DNA of 64,000 nt. Source: Gammaproteobacteria bacterium (GTDB lineage: Bacteria > Pseudomonadota > Gammaproteobacteria > Methylococcales > Methylococcaceae). Below, one piece after another: positions 1-8,681 of this stretch; the stretch's first letter is position 1, and every line of letters starts with the position of its first letter. Made by a program: the position numbers and the translations under genes. The stretch covers positions 1 through 64,000 of the forward strand of contig RFVA01000004.1 of the NCBI GenBank assembly GCA_009922685.1, in the 5' to 3' direction. The notes beneath the pieces were generated by a model. It saw nothing but the letters and a program-made list of their open reading frames with translations. It was not told the origin of the DNA and did not search any database.

Positions 1-1
1 T

Positions 2-58
2 CTCAGTCCCAAGAGTAAGCTCAAGCCTGGGCAGGAAATTCTGGTGCAAGGCGTTTGA
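2..58 (+). CDS. C-terminal end of a protein, possibly a LysM domain (partial)
   Basis: The window opens inside an open frame that ends at a TGA at 56-58. The visible 18 residues end in KLKPGQEILVQGV, which resembles the last strand of a LysM peptidoglycan-binding repeat (the usual pattern is a lysine or leucine followed by xGQxLxI). Such tails close lytic transglycosylases and other wall-binding proteins. The evidence is only this short stretch, so the identity is a guess; the frame itself is open to the window edge. It lies 57 bases upstream of creA on the same strand. Confidence 0.35.
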   Translation, partial: LSPKSKLKPGQEILVQGV

Positions 59-115
59 TCTTTGTCATTGGTTTGCTTATTCATCCTAAAACTTTAAATC
101 GGAGAAAACTTTCAC

Positions 116-589
116 ATGACACACTCACTCAAGATCGGAGCGGCACTATGGGGCCTTCTTCTAGCCGTCAGTACCTCATCTCTAGCCGATGAGATTGGTT
201 CTGTGAACTATCGCTTTAAATGGCTGGGTCCAAGCGACAAGATTGTGGTTGAAGCATTTGACGATCCTCAGGTGAATGGCGTCACCTGTTATATCTCAAG
301 GGCAGAAACAGGCGGCATTAAGGGTATGGTCGGTTTGGCTGAAAATGCCGCTAAGGCCTCTCTGTCGTGTCGCCAGATTGGCCAGATTGATGTGGGGGCC
401 TTAAACGATCTCAAGGATCAACAGGAGGTTTTCAGTGCCCGCGCCTCAGCGATCTTTAAAACCACACAAGTGGTACGGTTTTATGATAAGAAGCGCTCGG
501 TTCTGGTGTATTTAACCTATACCGATCGCATTGTTGATGGGAGTCCTGAAAACGCCATCAGTATCGTTCCTGTGAAGGTCATCAATTAG
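116..589 (+). CDS. creA: CreA family periplasmic protein
   Basis: This is a 157-residue protein, the same length as Escherichia coli CreA, with strong family identity throughout: an N-terminal signal peptide (about residues 1-24, ending SSLADE), then EIGSV, KIVVEAFDDP, VTCYISRAETGGIKG, QVVRFYDKKR and a C-terminal SPENAIS block. The family is exported and conserved in proteobacteria, but its biochemical role is unknown; in E. coli it lies beside the creBCD regulatory genes, which are absent here. A GGAG at 102-105 sits 11 bases before the ATG. The 3' end overlaps the convergent cyclopropane-synthase-like gene by 8 bases. Confidence 0.93.
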   Translation: MTHSLKIGAALWGLLLAVSTSSLADEIGSVNYRFKWLGPSDKIVVEAFDDPQVNGVTCYISRAETGGIKGMVGLAENAAKASLSCRQIGQIDVGALNDLKDQQEVFSARASAIFKTTQVVRFYDKKRSVLVYLTYTDRIVDGSPENAISIVPVKVIN

Positions 590-1853
590 AACCTTTGGGG
601 TGTTCTCGATAAAGGGGCTTTGAGAAGAGCATGTGGACATCACCCAATGCTCTTTCTTCAAAGCCACCTTCACAATAGGCGAGATAAAACTCCCAGAGTC
701 GAATGAATGGCTCTGAATACCCCATCGCTCGAACTTCGTCGAGTCGTTCTAAAAATCTCTCCCGCCATTGTCTTAGGGTGGTCGCGTAATGACGGCCGAT
801 GTCATCAAGATGAATCAATTGCAGATCGGAACGCTTGGTTTGAGCGTTTAAAAGGGGACCTATCGCCGGAATGCAGCTCCCTGGGAAGATATAACGCTTA
901 ATGAAATCAACGTCATCTCGGGCTCTAAGGTACTCTCGGTCATTGATCGTAATCGACTGCAACAGCATCAAACCATCTGGCTTCAAAAGCTTGCTACATT
1001 GCTGAAAGAAGGTCTCAAAGTAGTGATGGCCCACGGCTTCGATCATTTCAATGGAAACGAGCTTATCAAAGGTTCCCTCAAGCTTTCGATAATCTTGTTT
1101 CAACAAGGTAATGCGGTCCTCCAGTCTTGCTTCAGTGATTCTTTTCTTTGCCCATTCATATTGATTCTCAGAGATCGTTGTGGTGGTGACGTGGCAGCCA
1201 TAATGGGTCGCAGCATAGACGGCAAATCCACCCCATCCGGTTCCAATCTCAATGATCCGATCCTGTGGTTTTAAAGCGAGTCGCTCGCAGATTCTTTTAA
1301 GCTTCGCAATGGATGCCTCTCTCAACGACAAGGTCTGAGGCTCAAATAGAGCACAGGAGTACATCATGGTGTCATCTAAAAACAGCTTGAAGAAGTCATT
1401 GCCGAGATCGTAGTGTGCGGCAATATTCCTTTGGCTTCCTTCTTCACTGTTGCGATTAAGGGTATGCAGTAAGCGCCGAAAGGGCGCTAAAAGATGCGTC
1501 CAGCCCCCATCAATTTCATCTAATACATGGCGGTTTCTGATCATGATGCGAATCAGGTTAACCAAGTTATCAGTGGTCCAATGTCCTGCCATATAACTTT
1601 CAGCAGCCCCGAGGCTGCCACCGAAGGTGGTTGCACCATAAAATCCTGGGTGATGGACGGTGAGGGTGGCAGACACCTCAAAGTCTAGAGTCGGCGCGCC
1701 GTAACGATGAGGCACACCATCTTCTAAGATGATTTCACCGGCGTGAAGCTTTTCAAGTTGATGCCGCAAGATGGGTGCGGCCCAGTGGTTGATTAAGCCT
1801 GGATGGCGAATCTTTGAAAAGCTATCGTGATCTAGGGCAATCGTCGGTTTCAT
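582..1853 (-). CDS. cfa: Cyclopropane-fatty-acyl-phospholipid synthase family methyltransferase (copy 1)
   Basis: This 423-residue SAM-dependent methyltransferase of the Mycolic acid/CFA synthase family would add a methyl or methylene group from SAM to the double bond of membrane phospholipid acyl chains. Family marks are the AAHYDLGNDFF segment (about residues 145-155), YSCALF (165-170, the Cys corresponds to the bicarbonate-site Cys of E. coli Cfa), the SAM loop IIEIGTGWGGFA (200-211) and FIKRYIFPGSCIP near residue 315. It is the last gene of a nine-gene minus-strand operon and overlaps the upstream DUF1365 gene by 4 bases, suggesting translational coupling. A second, shorter homologue heads the same operon, so the two may act on different substrates or in consecutive steps. 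The gene symbol denotes the family only. Confidence 0.9.
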   Translation of the reverse strand: MKPTIALDHDSFSKIRHPGLINHWAAPILRHQLEKLHAGEIILEDGVPHRYGAPTLDFEVSATLTVHHPGFYGATTFGGSLGAAESYMAGHWTTDNLVNLIRIMIRNRHVLDEIDGGWTHLLAPFRRLLHTLNRNSEEGSQRNIAAHYDLGNDFFKLFLDDTMMYSCALFEPQTLSLREASIAKLKRICERLALKPQDRIIEIGTGWGGFAVYAATHYGCHVTTTTISENQYEWAKKRITEARLEDRITLLKQDYRKLEGTFDKLVSIEMIEAVGHHYFETFFQQCSKLLKPDGLMLLQSITINDREYLRARDDVDFIKRYIFPGSCIPAIGPLLNAQTKRSDLQLIHLDDIGRHYATTLRQWRERFLERLDEVRAMGYSEPFIRLWEFYLAYCEGGFEERALGDVHMLFSKPLYREHPKGSN

Positions 1854-2620
1854 GGTAGATGTTGGTCAGAGGGCAATCCTGGATGCTCATGGGTGGGTAT
1901 CCCTTTTCGCTTGAGCCTGAAGGCTTCTAGATAGATCCCGGCGATCACCTTCAGTGTCATGAAGGGATAGGTCCAAAGGACTTTCTGAAGACTTTTGGCG
2001 TTAATCTCTTCTCGTTTAAGCCTTAAACTCGCATCAAATTGTTTCTTATCTTCCTGGTCCAGACGCATGTGGATATGGAGATCAGCAGCGGGTTCAGAAA
2101 ACCGCCAGTCATAATCCATGTCCATCGGGAAAAAGGGTGAAACGTGAAAGTCTTTAGGAAAACGATAGCGGTGCATGGATCCAATCGGTTCATCAAGTGC
2201 CGGCGATAAAATGTAAGGGTAGCGCTCTTTCCATGGGGTATTGGTGATCTCGGCGACGATGGTTTCGATCTGAGTCCCACTCGCGTCATAGCAGTAATAA
2301 AAGCTTACTGGGTTGAATATAAAACCAAAATACCGAAGGTGCGTCAGCAATGCAATGCGCCCCTTAGGGCGAGAGCCGGTTCGTTGCTCAATGAGATCTC
2401 GAACTGCACAATCGAGAGACAGCTGAGGGTCACCCAAGTAGTCTGAACGTTTAAACCAGGCTAAATTAGGACGATGGCAGGACCACCATCTAGACGATTT
2501 AAAAACTGCATCAATCTCCTCTAGGTCGAGGAGCATCATAAAGAGATCGTAGGAGAAATCATGTGGACGCGGCTTAAACCGTCGATGCCGGATAGTTCCT
2601 CGGTAGATGCCACTGTGCAT
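1850..2620 (-). CDS. DUF1365 family protein
   Basis: This 256-residue protein has the DUF1365 pattern: an N-terminal SGIYRGTIRHRRFKPRPHDF, the central LRYFGFIFNPVSFYYCYD (about residues 95-112), and the C-terminal TYPFMTLKVIAGIYLEAFRL. The family is a constant neighbour of cfa-like methyltransferases and FAD amine-oxidase-like proteins. In Rhodobacter a relative belongs to the RpoE-ChrR regulon, where neighbouring genes take part in making unusual (furan) fatty acids; its own chemistry is not established. It lies between the FAD protein (1-base gap) and cfa (4-base overlap). A role in lipid modification is inferred from context. Confidence 0.88.
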   Translation of the reverse strand: MHSGIYRGTIRHRRFKPRPHDFSYDLFMMLLDLEEIDAVFKSSRWWSCHRPNLAWFKRSDYLGDPQLSLDCAVRDLIEQRTGSRPKGRIALLTHLRYFGFIFNPVSFYYCYDASGTQIETIVAEITNTPWKERYPYILSPALDEPIGSMHRYRFPKDFHVSPFFPMDMDYDWRFSEPAADLHIHMRLDQEDKKQFDASLRLKREEINAKSLQKVLWTYPFMTLKVIAGIYLEAFRLKRKGIPTHEHPGLPSDQHLP

Positions 2621-2621
2621 T

Positions 2622-3869
2622 TTATTGGGCTAGTGCCGCGATCTGCTCGACCACTCGAAGCCCACTTTTAACTCCATCCTCATGGAATCCAAAACCCCAG
2701 TAGGCACCTGCATAATAGGTTTGTGAAATCCCGCTGATTTCTCCATGCCGCTGCTGCGCCTTGATACCGGCATCTGTGAAAACAGGATGATGATAGGTCA
2801 ATCGCTTGATGATCTTTTGAGGATCAATGTAGGCTGAATGATTCAAACTCACACAAAACGTCTCATCAGCTTCTAGCCGTTGCAGAATGTTCATGTTGTA
2901 GGTCACGGCCACGCGGTCGGATGTTTTGGAAGGAATATGGTAGTTCCAGGCTGCCCAGGCTTTTTTTGCCTTGGGTAACACCCGGCTATCGGTGTGGAGA
3001 ACGACCTCATTCTCTTGATAGGGAATGGCGCCTAATATCTCTCGCTCCAGGGGACTTGGATCACTAAGGAGAGCTAATGCCTGGTCGCTGTGGCAGGCCA
3101 TGACAACACAGTCAAACGCTTCTGAGGCGGCGGCGGGAGAAGTAACCAAAACTTGATGACCCTCACGCCGAATAGATTCAACCGGCGTATTGAGCCGAAT
3201 GGCATCTTTGAACTGATTGATCAGTGGCGTTACGTAGGACGTTGATCCCCCTTGAATCACTCGCCAAGTAGGTCTGTTGCTGACACTGAGCATCCCATGA
3301 TTTGAAAAAAACCGGATGAAGTTTTGTACAGGAAACTGGAGCATTCCATCAGGGGCTTGAGACCAGATGGCAGAACCCATAGGGAGGATGTAATGATCCC
3401 TAAAGGGCTGACTGTACCCTTCACGATCGAGATAGTCCCCAAGCGTGAGTCCATCATCATCCTCATCAAGAAGGCGGGGTGCTTCCCGATTAAACCGAAA
3501 GATATCCATCAACATTCGAAAGAAACGGGGCGAAAGGAGATTCTGCCTTTGACTAAAGAGGGCATCAAGACTGGTCCCATTGTATTCAAGACCGGTCTTT
3601 TCACAGCGGACACTGAAGCTCATCGTGCTTTCAATGAAACGGACTTCAAGTTGTTCCATCAGTGCGATGAAATGCGGGTAGGTCCAATCATTGAAAACAA
3701 TGAAACCGGTATCAATCGCATAATCACGCCCATGGGAGGTGACCTGATGGGTGTGGGTGTGCCCACCAACATGATCCCCGGCTTCAAAAACAGTGATCTC
3801 ATGGTGAGGCGCTAAGTGATAGGCGGCGACTAAGCCTGAGATGCCGGTTCCAACAATCGCAATTTTCAT
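2622..3869 (-). CDS. FAD-dependent amine-oxidase-like / NAD(P)-binding protein
   Basis: This 415-residue flavoprotein has an N-terminal Rossmann fold with GTGISG at residues 7-12, an acidic FAD-ribose ligand in VFEA (Glu29), and the amine-oxidase family sequence HVGGHTHTH (33-41). The C-terminal AYWGFGFHEDGVKSGLRV is the FAD-closing motif of this group. It is the COG2907 type found next to DUF1365 and cfa in many proteobacteria. It probably oxidises or desaturates a lipid substrate, but the reaction is not known from sequence. The start overlaps the upstream desaturase gene by 4 bases, and the stop is one base from the DUF1365 start. Confidence 0.9.
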   Translation of the reverse strand: MKIAIVGTGISGLVAAYHLAPHHEITVFEAGDHVGGHTHTHQVTSHGRDYAIDTGFIVFNDWTYPHFIALMEQLEVRFIESTMSFSVRCEKTGLEYNGTSLDALFSQRQNLLSPRFFRMLMDIFRFNREAPRLLDEDDDGLTLGDYLDREGYSQPFRDHYILPMGSAIWSQAPDGMLQFPVQNFIRFFSNHGMLSVSNRPTWRVIQGGSTSYVTPLINQFKDAIRLNTPVESIRREGHQVLVTSPAAASEAFDCVVMACHSDQALALLSDPSPLEREILGAIPYQENEVVLHTDSRVLPKAKKAWAAWNYHIPSKTSDRVAVTYNMNILQRLEADETFCVSLNHSAYIDPQKIIKRLTYHHPVFTDAGIKAQQRHGEISGISQTYYAGAYWGFGFHEDGVKSGLRVVEQIAALAQ

Positions 3870-4852
3870 GGCTCAATGATGGTCTGCACGGTGTCATCAC
3901 TCGGCGCTCGCCGCCGGTCCCGAAGACCTTCGGGTAGGGGTTTCAACTCCCAAACCAGGCCCAAAGTCTCCATCAATTTCAGAACATAAAAGGTCGGGTC
4001 AACTTCCCACCAGAAAAATCCCTGACGAGCGGCCGCGGGATAGTGATGATGATTGTTGTGCCAGCCTTCGCCCAACGTTAGAAGAGCAAGGACGACGTTA
4101 TTTCGGCTGTCATCCCGAGTTAAATAACGCCGTCGTCCCCACACATGGGCTAAGGAATTGACAGTAAACGTTGCGTGGTAGAGAGCCAGGGTTGAGATAA
4201 TGAACCCCCAGACCAGCAATTGTGGGCCATTCGTGCCCCAATCAGGGCGGATGATCGATAACCAGGTACCCAGTCCATAAAGGCTGAAGGCGAGAAGAGC
4301 CGGAACCACGGTGTCAAATCGGTCGAGGAAGCGAAGTTCTGGAAAACGTAACCAGTCCTTGACCAGCTCACTGCGGGCGTTAAAGTTGATTCTGCAGAGA
4401 AACCACCCGACATGACTCCAGAAGAAACCATGCTGAACGGGTGAATGCACATCATCCACATCATCGGCATGGACATGATGATGGCGGTGATGGGAAGACC
4501 ACCAGATCGGGCCCCGCTGAACGGCGGAAGCCCCTACCATGGCGAATACGAACTGCACGAGCCGGGATGTCCTAAAGGCTTTGTGAGAGAAATAGCGATG
4601 GTAAAAACCCGTAATAGCGAACATCCGAAGAGCGTAGAGTCCGATGGCGATAATGACGGCGACAGGGCTGATCCCGACCCAAAATACAGCTAAGGCAGCC
4701 ACGTGCATCAGAATGAAGGGGATGCTGCGTGGCCAATCGATCTGGCGATGACCCTCATCGTTCGGATGATCGATCGATTCGTTATCAAACCAGCGAGTGA
4801 TCGCTATTAAGAGACGTCGGTTCGGTGAGGCGGATTTAGGTGGCTGGGTCAT
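3866..4852 (-). CDS. Membrane fatty acid desaturase (acyl-CoA / acyl-lipid type)
   Basis: This integral-membrane diiron desaturase contains all three histidine boxes: HRYFSH (residues 85-90), HHRHHH (121-126) and HNNHHH (265-270), plus an extra His at 236 in NSLAHVWG, as in stearoyl-CoA desaturases. Hydrophobic segments lie near residues 43-60, 62-80, 100-112 and 185-232. I place the start at the ATG at 4852, not at an upstream GTG at 4879: AAAGGA lies 8 bases before the ATG and the lipocalin stop ends just before it. It would introduce the double bond that the cfa-like enzymes in the operon then modify. Length is 328 residues. Confidence 0.93.
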   Translation of the reverse strand: MTQPPKSASPNRRLLIAITRWFDNESIDHPNDEGHRQIDWPRSIPFILMHVAALAVFWVGISPVAVIIAIGLYALRMFAITGFYHRYFSHKAFRTSRLVQFVFAMVGASAVQRGPIWWSSHHRHHHVHADDVDDVHSPVQHGFFWSHVGWFLCRINFNARSELVKDWLRFPELRFLDRFDTVVPALLAFSLYGLGTWLSIIRPDWGTNGPQLLVWGFIISTLALYHATFTVNSLAHVWGRRRYLTRDDSRNNVVLALLTLGEGWHNNHHHYPAAARQGFFWWEVDPTFYVLKLMETLGLVWELKPLPEGLRDRRRAPSDDTVQTIIEP

Positions 4853-4854
4853 CT

Positions 4855-5400
4855 CTACGGTCCTTTCGTCGGTGACCACACTTGGGGCACTTTCTCGATT
4901 TTTTTAACATCGTAGCCTTCCTGCTTCAGACGTTCAGTGAGGCGTTGGTAATGATCCTCCGGTATCGTCGGAGAACGCGCCATGATCCAGACATAATCTC
5001 TCGCTTCACGACCGATGATGGTCTCTTGGTAATCGGGTGAAAGATAGACAATTCGGTAATCCGATTTAAACGGCCACATAAACTGCATGCGCCAAACCGC
5101 ATGGTCCGCCTGATCTTGAACAAATCCTTTGGGATCATAGCGCTTGAGCGGTCCCGTTGGCTGCCCCTCATGGAATGTGAAGGTGGTTGCGATGGTGCCA
5201 TCGTCATTGAGTCGATAGGATTCGATGGCATTGGTCGCCCCCTTTTCGATGAACGTAGGGATGTTGGCTATCACATACCAATCCCCCATAAATCGGGGGA
5301 TATCGACCTCTTTAGCGAGCCCTAAGGGAGGCTGCGGAGGGGTGGTGCAGGCTGAAAGTAGCGCACAGATAAAAATGACGAAGTTCCCTCTTGTTTTCAT
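4855..5400 (-). CDS. blc: Outer-membrane lipocalin (Blc-like lipoprotein)
   Basis: This 181-residue bacterial lipocalin has a lipoprotein signal peptide with lipobox LLSAC (Cys18) and the lipocalin signature GDWYVIANIP (about residues 39-48). The later DYRIVYLSPDY and YVWIMARSP segments match the Blc family. Blc proteins sit in the outer membrane and bind lysophospholipids or fatty acids, so this one may carry products or substrates of the surrounding lipid-modifying enzymes. It overlaps the upstream DUF6134 gene by 4 bases and ends two bases before the desaturase start. Confidence 0.9.
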   Translation of the reverse strand: MKTRGNFVIFICALLSACTTPPQPPLGLAKEVDIPRFMGDWYVIANIPTFIEKGATNAIESYRLNDDGTIATTFTFHEGQPTGPLKRYDPKGFVQDQADHAVWRMQFMWPFKSDYRIVYLSPDYQETIIGREARDYVWIMARSPTIPEDHYQRLTERLKQEGYDVKKIEKVPQVWSPTKGP

Positions 5401-6065
5401 GGCGTTTTGAGGCTCCCTAGTCGATATTTAAGGATATGCCCCCCCTCGAGCCGAGAATCAAGAGCGACCCAATCGCCGTTATCGGCATACCAGAGCTCCA
5501 TATCGAATTCACGGGTCTTGAGGTGATAGCGATTGGCGGTCATTTCACTCCCTTTCACGGCAACGCTCTCGCGCCCTTTGGGAGTAATATCCACATCCAA
5601 ATAGTCACCGGTTTGAGGATTCAGTAGCCGGGATTGCTTGAGCATGGAAGGGTTCCAGTAGGCAAAGGTCATGACGCAAGCCGGAAGGGTTTCTTGGTCA
5701 AGGTCCCGCTTTAGAAGAAATTCATTGCCCTTGGTTTGCCCTTCAACCTTAGAGTCCTTGCCATTGTCATGGGTCGATGCCTTTAGAGAAGTTAGACAAT
5801 TGTCCTGCCAGGTTTCATTTGCTTCATGTTGATAGCGATAGGCATTGATCATCAAGAATTTGACATTGAAGGCGGCCTCGCTGTGGACCTTCTTCGCTGT
5901 TTCTGAACTATCGACACGAAAGACGTGTTGCCCGACTGGATCTCCATCCAGGAAGACCGTGAAATCGAAGACTTGTTGCTTTGTAGGCGGTGATGCCGCC
6001 GCCGAGAGGCTTCCTAAAAGCATCAGGCCTTGTAAGGTGATGAACATTAAAAGGATCGTTTTCAT
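5397..6065 (-). CDS. DUF6134 family secreted protein
   Basis: This 222-residue protein has a signal peptide (about residues 1-23, ending AAASPP) and then an all-beta-looking domain with VFLDGDPVGQHVFRV, a paired Cys region (NCLTSL and PACVMTFAYWNPSM) and a C-terminal LWYADNGDWVALDS. This matches a family of exported proteins of unknown function that occurs in cfa/DUF1365/DUF1295 operons. It probably acts in the periplasm, perhaps binding a lipid, but that is inference from its neighbours. It has 4-base overlaps at both ends, with the DUF1295 and blc genes. Confidence 0.75.
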   Translation of the reverse strand: MKTILLMFITLQGLMLLGSLSAAASPPTKQQVFDFTVFLDGDPVGQHVFRVDSSETAKKVHSEAAFNVKFLMINAYRYQHEANETWQDNCLTSLKASTHDNGKDSKVEGQTKGNEFLLKRDLDQETLPACVMTFAYWNPSMLKQSRLLNPQTGDYLDVDITPKGRESVAVKGSEMTANRYHLKTREFDMELWYADNGDWVALDSRLEGGHILKYRLGSLKTP

Positions 6066-6847
6066 GGCTTTTTCCGGGGCCGTCTTGGGATGAAAGCACT
6101 GGTTGTTTCGATATAGGACGAATAATCAGGGCGTCGGGCCTTAAGGTCACCTTCCAGCATGGGAACCCCTGAAAACTTCATTAAGAGCCAGGTCATTAAT
6201 GCCGGGGAGAGGATCATCCATAAAGGCGCACCGGCCGAGAATGCTAAGACCCAAAAACCCCACCAGAGGAGCGCCTCACCAAAGTAATTAGGGTGACGGC
6301 TATAGCGCCATAGTCCCTGATTAAGAACCCCGCCCCCTGGATGTCTGGCCTTGAACGTCATCATTTGGTTATCAGCGACCGTTTCAAACAAGAGGCCCAC
6401 CACAAAAATGGACAGGCCGATAAAGTCGAGGGGATTGAGCGGTTCATCAGAGAGGATGACAGGAAGAATCGGTAGCGCGATTATGGATGCCAGAGTGGCC
6501 TGAAAGATAAAGATGATGCCGAGGCTCTTAAGCCAGAACATCGGCTCGTATTGTTCACGAATCTTCTGGTATCGCCGGTCCTCAGGATGTCCCCAATTAC
6601 GAATGGTTAGATAGATCGACAATCGAATGGCCCAGACACCCACCAGAATCAGGGCTGGGAGGGCTCTTGGCCCCCGAGCCGTATCAGCAGCACACCACCA
6701 GAAGATCAGGGCCGCAAAAATAAAAAGGGACCAAAAACTATCGACAATACTGACATCCTTCTTGATCACGCTGATCACCCAAGTCAGGGTGGCCATACCG
6801 ATCAGAAGACCGAGGGCGGTGAAGGTCATGGTCCAGTCGATGATCAT
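6062..6847 (-). CDS. DUF1295 / steroid 5-alpha-reductase-like membrane protein
   Basis: This 261-residue membrane protein has about six hydrophobic segments. The diagnostic C-terminal motif is GLWRYSRHPNYFGEALLWWGFW (in two parts, residues 178-187 and 188-199), shared by isoprenylcysteine methyltransferases and steroid 5-alpha-reductases (DUF1295). The family has a NAD(P)H or SAM site formed by this segment; the actual substrate is unknown. A lipid substrate is likely because the gene is embedded in the desaturase/cfa operon. It overlaps both neighbours by 4 bases. Confidence 0.88.
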   Translation of the reverse strand: MIIDWTMTFTALGLLIGMATLTWVISVIKKDVSIVDSFWSLFIFAALIFWWCAADTARGPRALPALILVGVWAIRLSIYLTIRNWGHPEDRRYQKIREQYEPMFWLKSLGIIFIFQATLASIIALPILPVILSDEPLNPLDFIGLSIFVVGLLFETVADNQMMTFKARHPGGGVLNQGLWRYSRHPNYFGEALLWWGFWVLAFSAGAPLWMILSPALMTWLLMKFSGVPMLEGDLKARRPDYSSYIETTSAFIPRRPRKKP

Positions 6848-7374
6848 CTTTCTCCCCTAGGCTGGGTTGTAGCGTCAAATTCATAGCGTTTAGCGAGGAT
6901 GAAAAGGACGGGCATTATCACCGCCCAGCCACACCCAATGATCACAAGGCTCATGACGGGGTCTGACAGGGTCAACCCGCCAAGATGCATCCCACCTAAC
7001 CAGGCCAGTGGTCCCCCGAGCATCCCTAGGAGGGCGCTAAGCCAAAGATGTTTTTTAAGCCAGCCGAGTGACTGATTTAGGGTTGTTGCGAAAGCCAGCC
7101 AAAGGGTCAGGATCCAGATAGGAACGGATTCAGGATCCGAGGATTCATAATAGACCCATTGCTGATGGGTCAGGATGCTCTCCCAAGCAGCCCCAATCAC
7201 ACCCGTCATGAAGACCAGCTTAAGTTCGCGTCCTCGATGCGGGGATACCCTTAAGTGCCAGCCAACGACTAAGAGACTAACCATGACGCCAAGAAAGGGT
7301 CGTCCATTAGCCGCACCTAAGATGGATGCAAACCATGCTGCTTCATAAAGCATGAAGTTTACGAGGGCGCTCAT
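6844..7374 (-). CDS. DUF2878 family inner-membrane protein
   Basis: This 176-residue hydrophobic protein has four to five predicted membrane segments. It shows the DUF2878 pattern: an N-terminal NFMLYEAAWFASILGAANGRP segment, GAAWESILTHQQWVYY (about residues 58-73), PIWILTLWLAFATTLNQSL, and LGGPLAWLGGMHLG (about 120-133). The function is unknown; the family is a regular partner of DUF1295 and cfa-like genes. It lies 22 bases downstream of the leading cfa-like gene and overlaps the DUF1295 gene by 4 bases. Confidence 0.85.
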   Translation of the reverse strand: MSALVNFMLYEAAWFASILGAANGRPFLGVMVSLLVVGWHLRVSPHRGRELKLVFMTGVIGAAWESILTHQQWVYYESSDPESVPIWILTLWLAFATTLNQSLGWLKKHLWLSALLGMLGGPLAWLGGMHLGGLTLSDPVMSLVIIGCGWAVIMPVLFILAKRYEFDATTQPRGER

Positions 7375-7396
7375 GACTCTGTCTTAGTTTTTTGAA

Positions 7397-8437
7397 TTAG
7401 GCTTTTTTAAACAGATAATGACCAATAGGCCATTCATCGCCTTTTTTGTAGCCAAAAAGCTCTGCGCACGCCATAAAGAAGATGCGCCACCGGATCCACC
7501 AGGTTTGCGTCGCCGAAGGCCCGTAAGTCGCTTCTAGGATCGGCCACAATTCATCTCGGTGTCGGTCCATATTTTGGAGCCATGCATTGGCTGTTTTTTC
7601 GTAATGACGGCCACTCCATTGCCAGCGTTGGACCAATTCGAGTGGGGACTTGAAGGCCATGGGAAGGTCATACGACGGCATCATTCCCCCTGAAAAGAAA
7701 TACGACCCCATCCAATCTGATTCATCTTGCACGGTAAAGAGATAGGGGAGGTCTCGATGGCAAAAGACATGCATAAAAAAATGACCTTCAGGCTTTAGCC
7801 AGGTCGCTATTTTTTGGAAAAGAAGCGGCCAATTGCGCATATGTTCGAACATTTCGACGGAAACAATCCGGTCAAAAGTCTCCTCTGTTTCGAACAGATT
7901 CATGTCAAAGGTACGGATCTCGAGATTGTAAAGACCCTCTGATTGGGCTCTTTTGAGAATACTTTCCCGTTGGCTGTTGGAATTTGAAACGCCCACAATC
8001 CGACTGTTGGGGAATCGACGGGCCATGTAAAGACTTAAAGAGCCCCAGCCACAGCCCAGTTCCAGAATGCTTTGGCCGTCGGCGAGACCTGCATGTTGTG
8101 CCGTCTCATCAAGCGCGCATACTTCCGCCTCATCGAGGGTGGTGACACCTTCTGACCATAAACAACCGCTGTATTTCCGCTGACGGCCAAGGACCCATTC
8201 GAAAAACTGGGCGGGTATTTCGTAATGTTGTTGATTGGCCTTTTCAGGCACCAACGCAATGGGACTGCTAGACAGATCCTTGATAAAAGTTTCAAGGTAC
8301 TGATCACGGGCCGCCAAAGGATGGAGCGGCAAGGTATCAGATCGTTGCTGGGCCAGACGACGAATCCCAAATCGTATGATCGGGTCCGGTACAAGACCTC
8401 GTTCAGTCCATTCAATGAGCTTTTGGGTGATGGGCAT
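7397..8437 (-). CDS. Cyclopropane-synthase-like SAM methyltransferase (copy 2)
   Basis: This second CFA-synthase-family methyltransferase (346 residues) lacks the long N-terminal region of copy 1. It has HYEIPAQFF (71-79), YSGCLW (89-94), the SAM loop SILELGCGWGSLS (123-135) and a late SYFFSGGMMPSYDLP in place of the FIFPGG segment. It belongs to the subfamily found in RpoE-ChrR-type regulons. I use the ATG at 8437, with GGAG 11 bases upstream, rather than the in-frame GTG at 8482, which has no ribosome site. It is the first gene of the operon, read divergently from the ATP-grasp gene. Confidence 0.88.
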   Translation of the reverse strand: MPITQKLIEWTERGLVPDPIIRFGIRRLAQQRSDTLPLHPLAARDQYLETFIKDLSSSPIALVPEKANQQHYEIPAQFFEWVLGRQRKYSGCLWSEGVTTLDEAEVCALDETAQHAGLADGQSILELGCGWGSLSLYMARRFPNSRIVGVSNSNSQRESILKRAQSEGLYNLEIRTFDMNLFETEETFDRIVSVEMFEHMRNWPLLFQKIATWLKPEGHFFMHVFCHRDLPYLFTVQDESDWMGSYFFSGGMMPSYDLPMAFKSPLELVQRWQWSGRHYEKTANAWLQNMDRHRDELWPILEATYGPSATQTWWIRWRIFFMACAELFGYKKGDEWPIGHYLFKKA

Positions 8438-8483
8438 GGTGCCAATTTCTCCGTCGTTCGAAGTGTTTTGGTTGAGGTTCACG

Positions 8484-8513
8484 ATTTAATGCGCGCACAC
8501 TACCACAGGATCT
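8484..8513 (-). promoter_or_regulatory. Weak candidate ECF (RpoE/ChrR-type) promoter for the lipid operon
   Basis: Reading the minus strand, AGATCC (8513-8508) is followed after 17 bases by ATTAAAT (8490-8484), about 50 bases before the first start codon. Group-11-type ECF promoters read by RpoE of the RpoE-ChrR system resemble TGATCC with a TA-rich -10, so five of six -35 bases fit. It is a by-eye match to one copy and could be chance. Confidence 0.2.
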
Positions 8514-8681
8514 CGGCGGAATCGAAAGGACCATCCCATCCTATAAAGCTAAGACGGTCCAAAGTGGGCAAAGGTTCACTGAATTAGCCCCTTCATGGTG
8601 CACGTTGGAAACGGCAAGGTCCCCTAAGGCTGATCGTTCATCGGAACAACACCATGGCATCCTAATTGCTTCAACCACGGT

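Noticed and set aside
707-1274. Open frames on the plus strand opposite the first cfa-like gene
   Set aside because: They lie wholly within a strongly supported minus-strand gene and show no domain or ribosome site; they are antisense shadows.
8500-8530. TTCGATT-like sequence in the divergent gap, considered as a tRNA T-loop
   Set aside because: The flanking five bases do not pair and no acceptor or anticodon arm is present. I found no tRNA in any gap.
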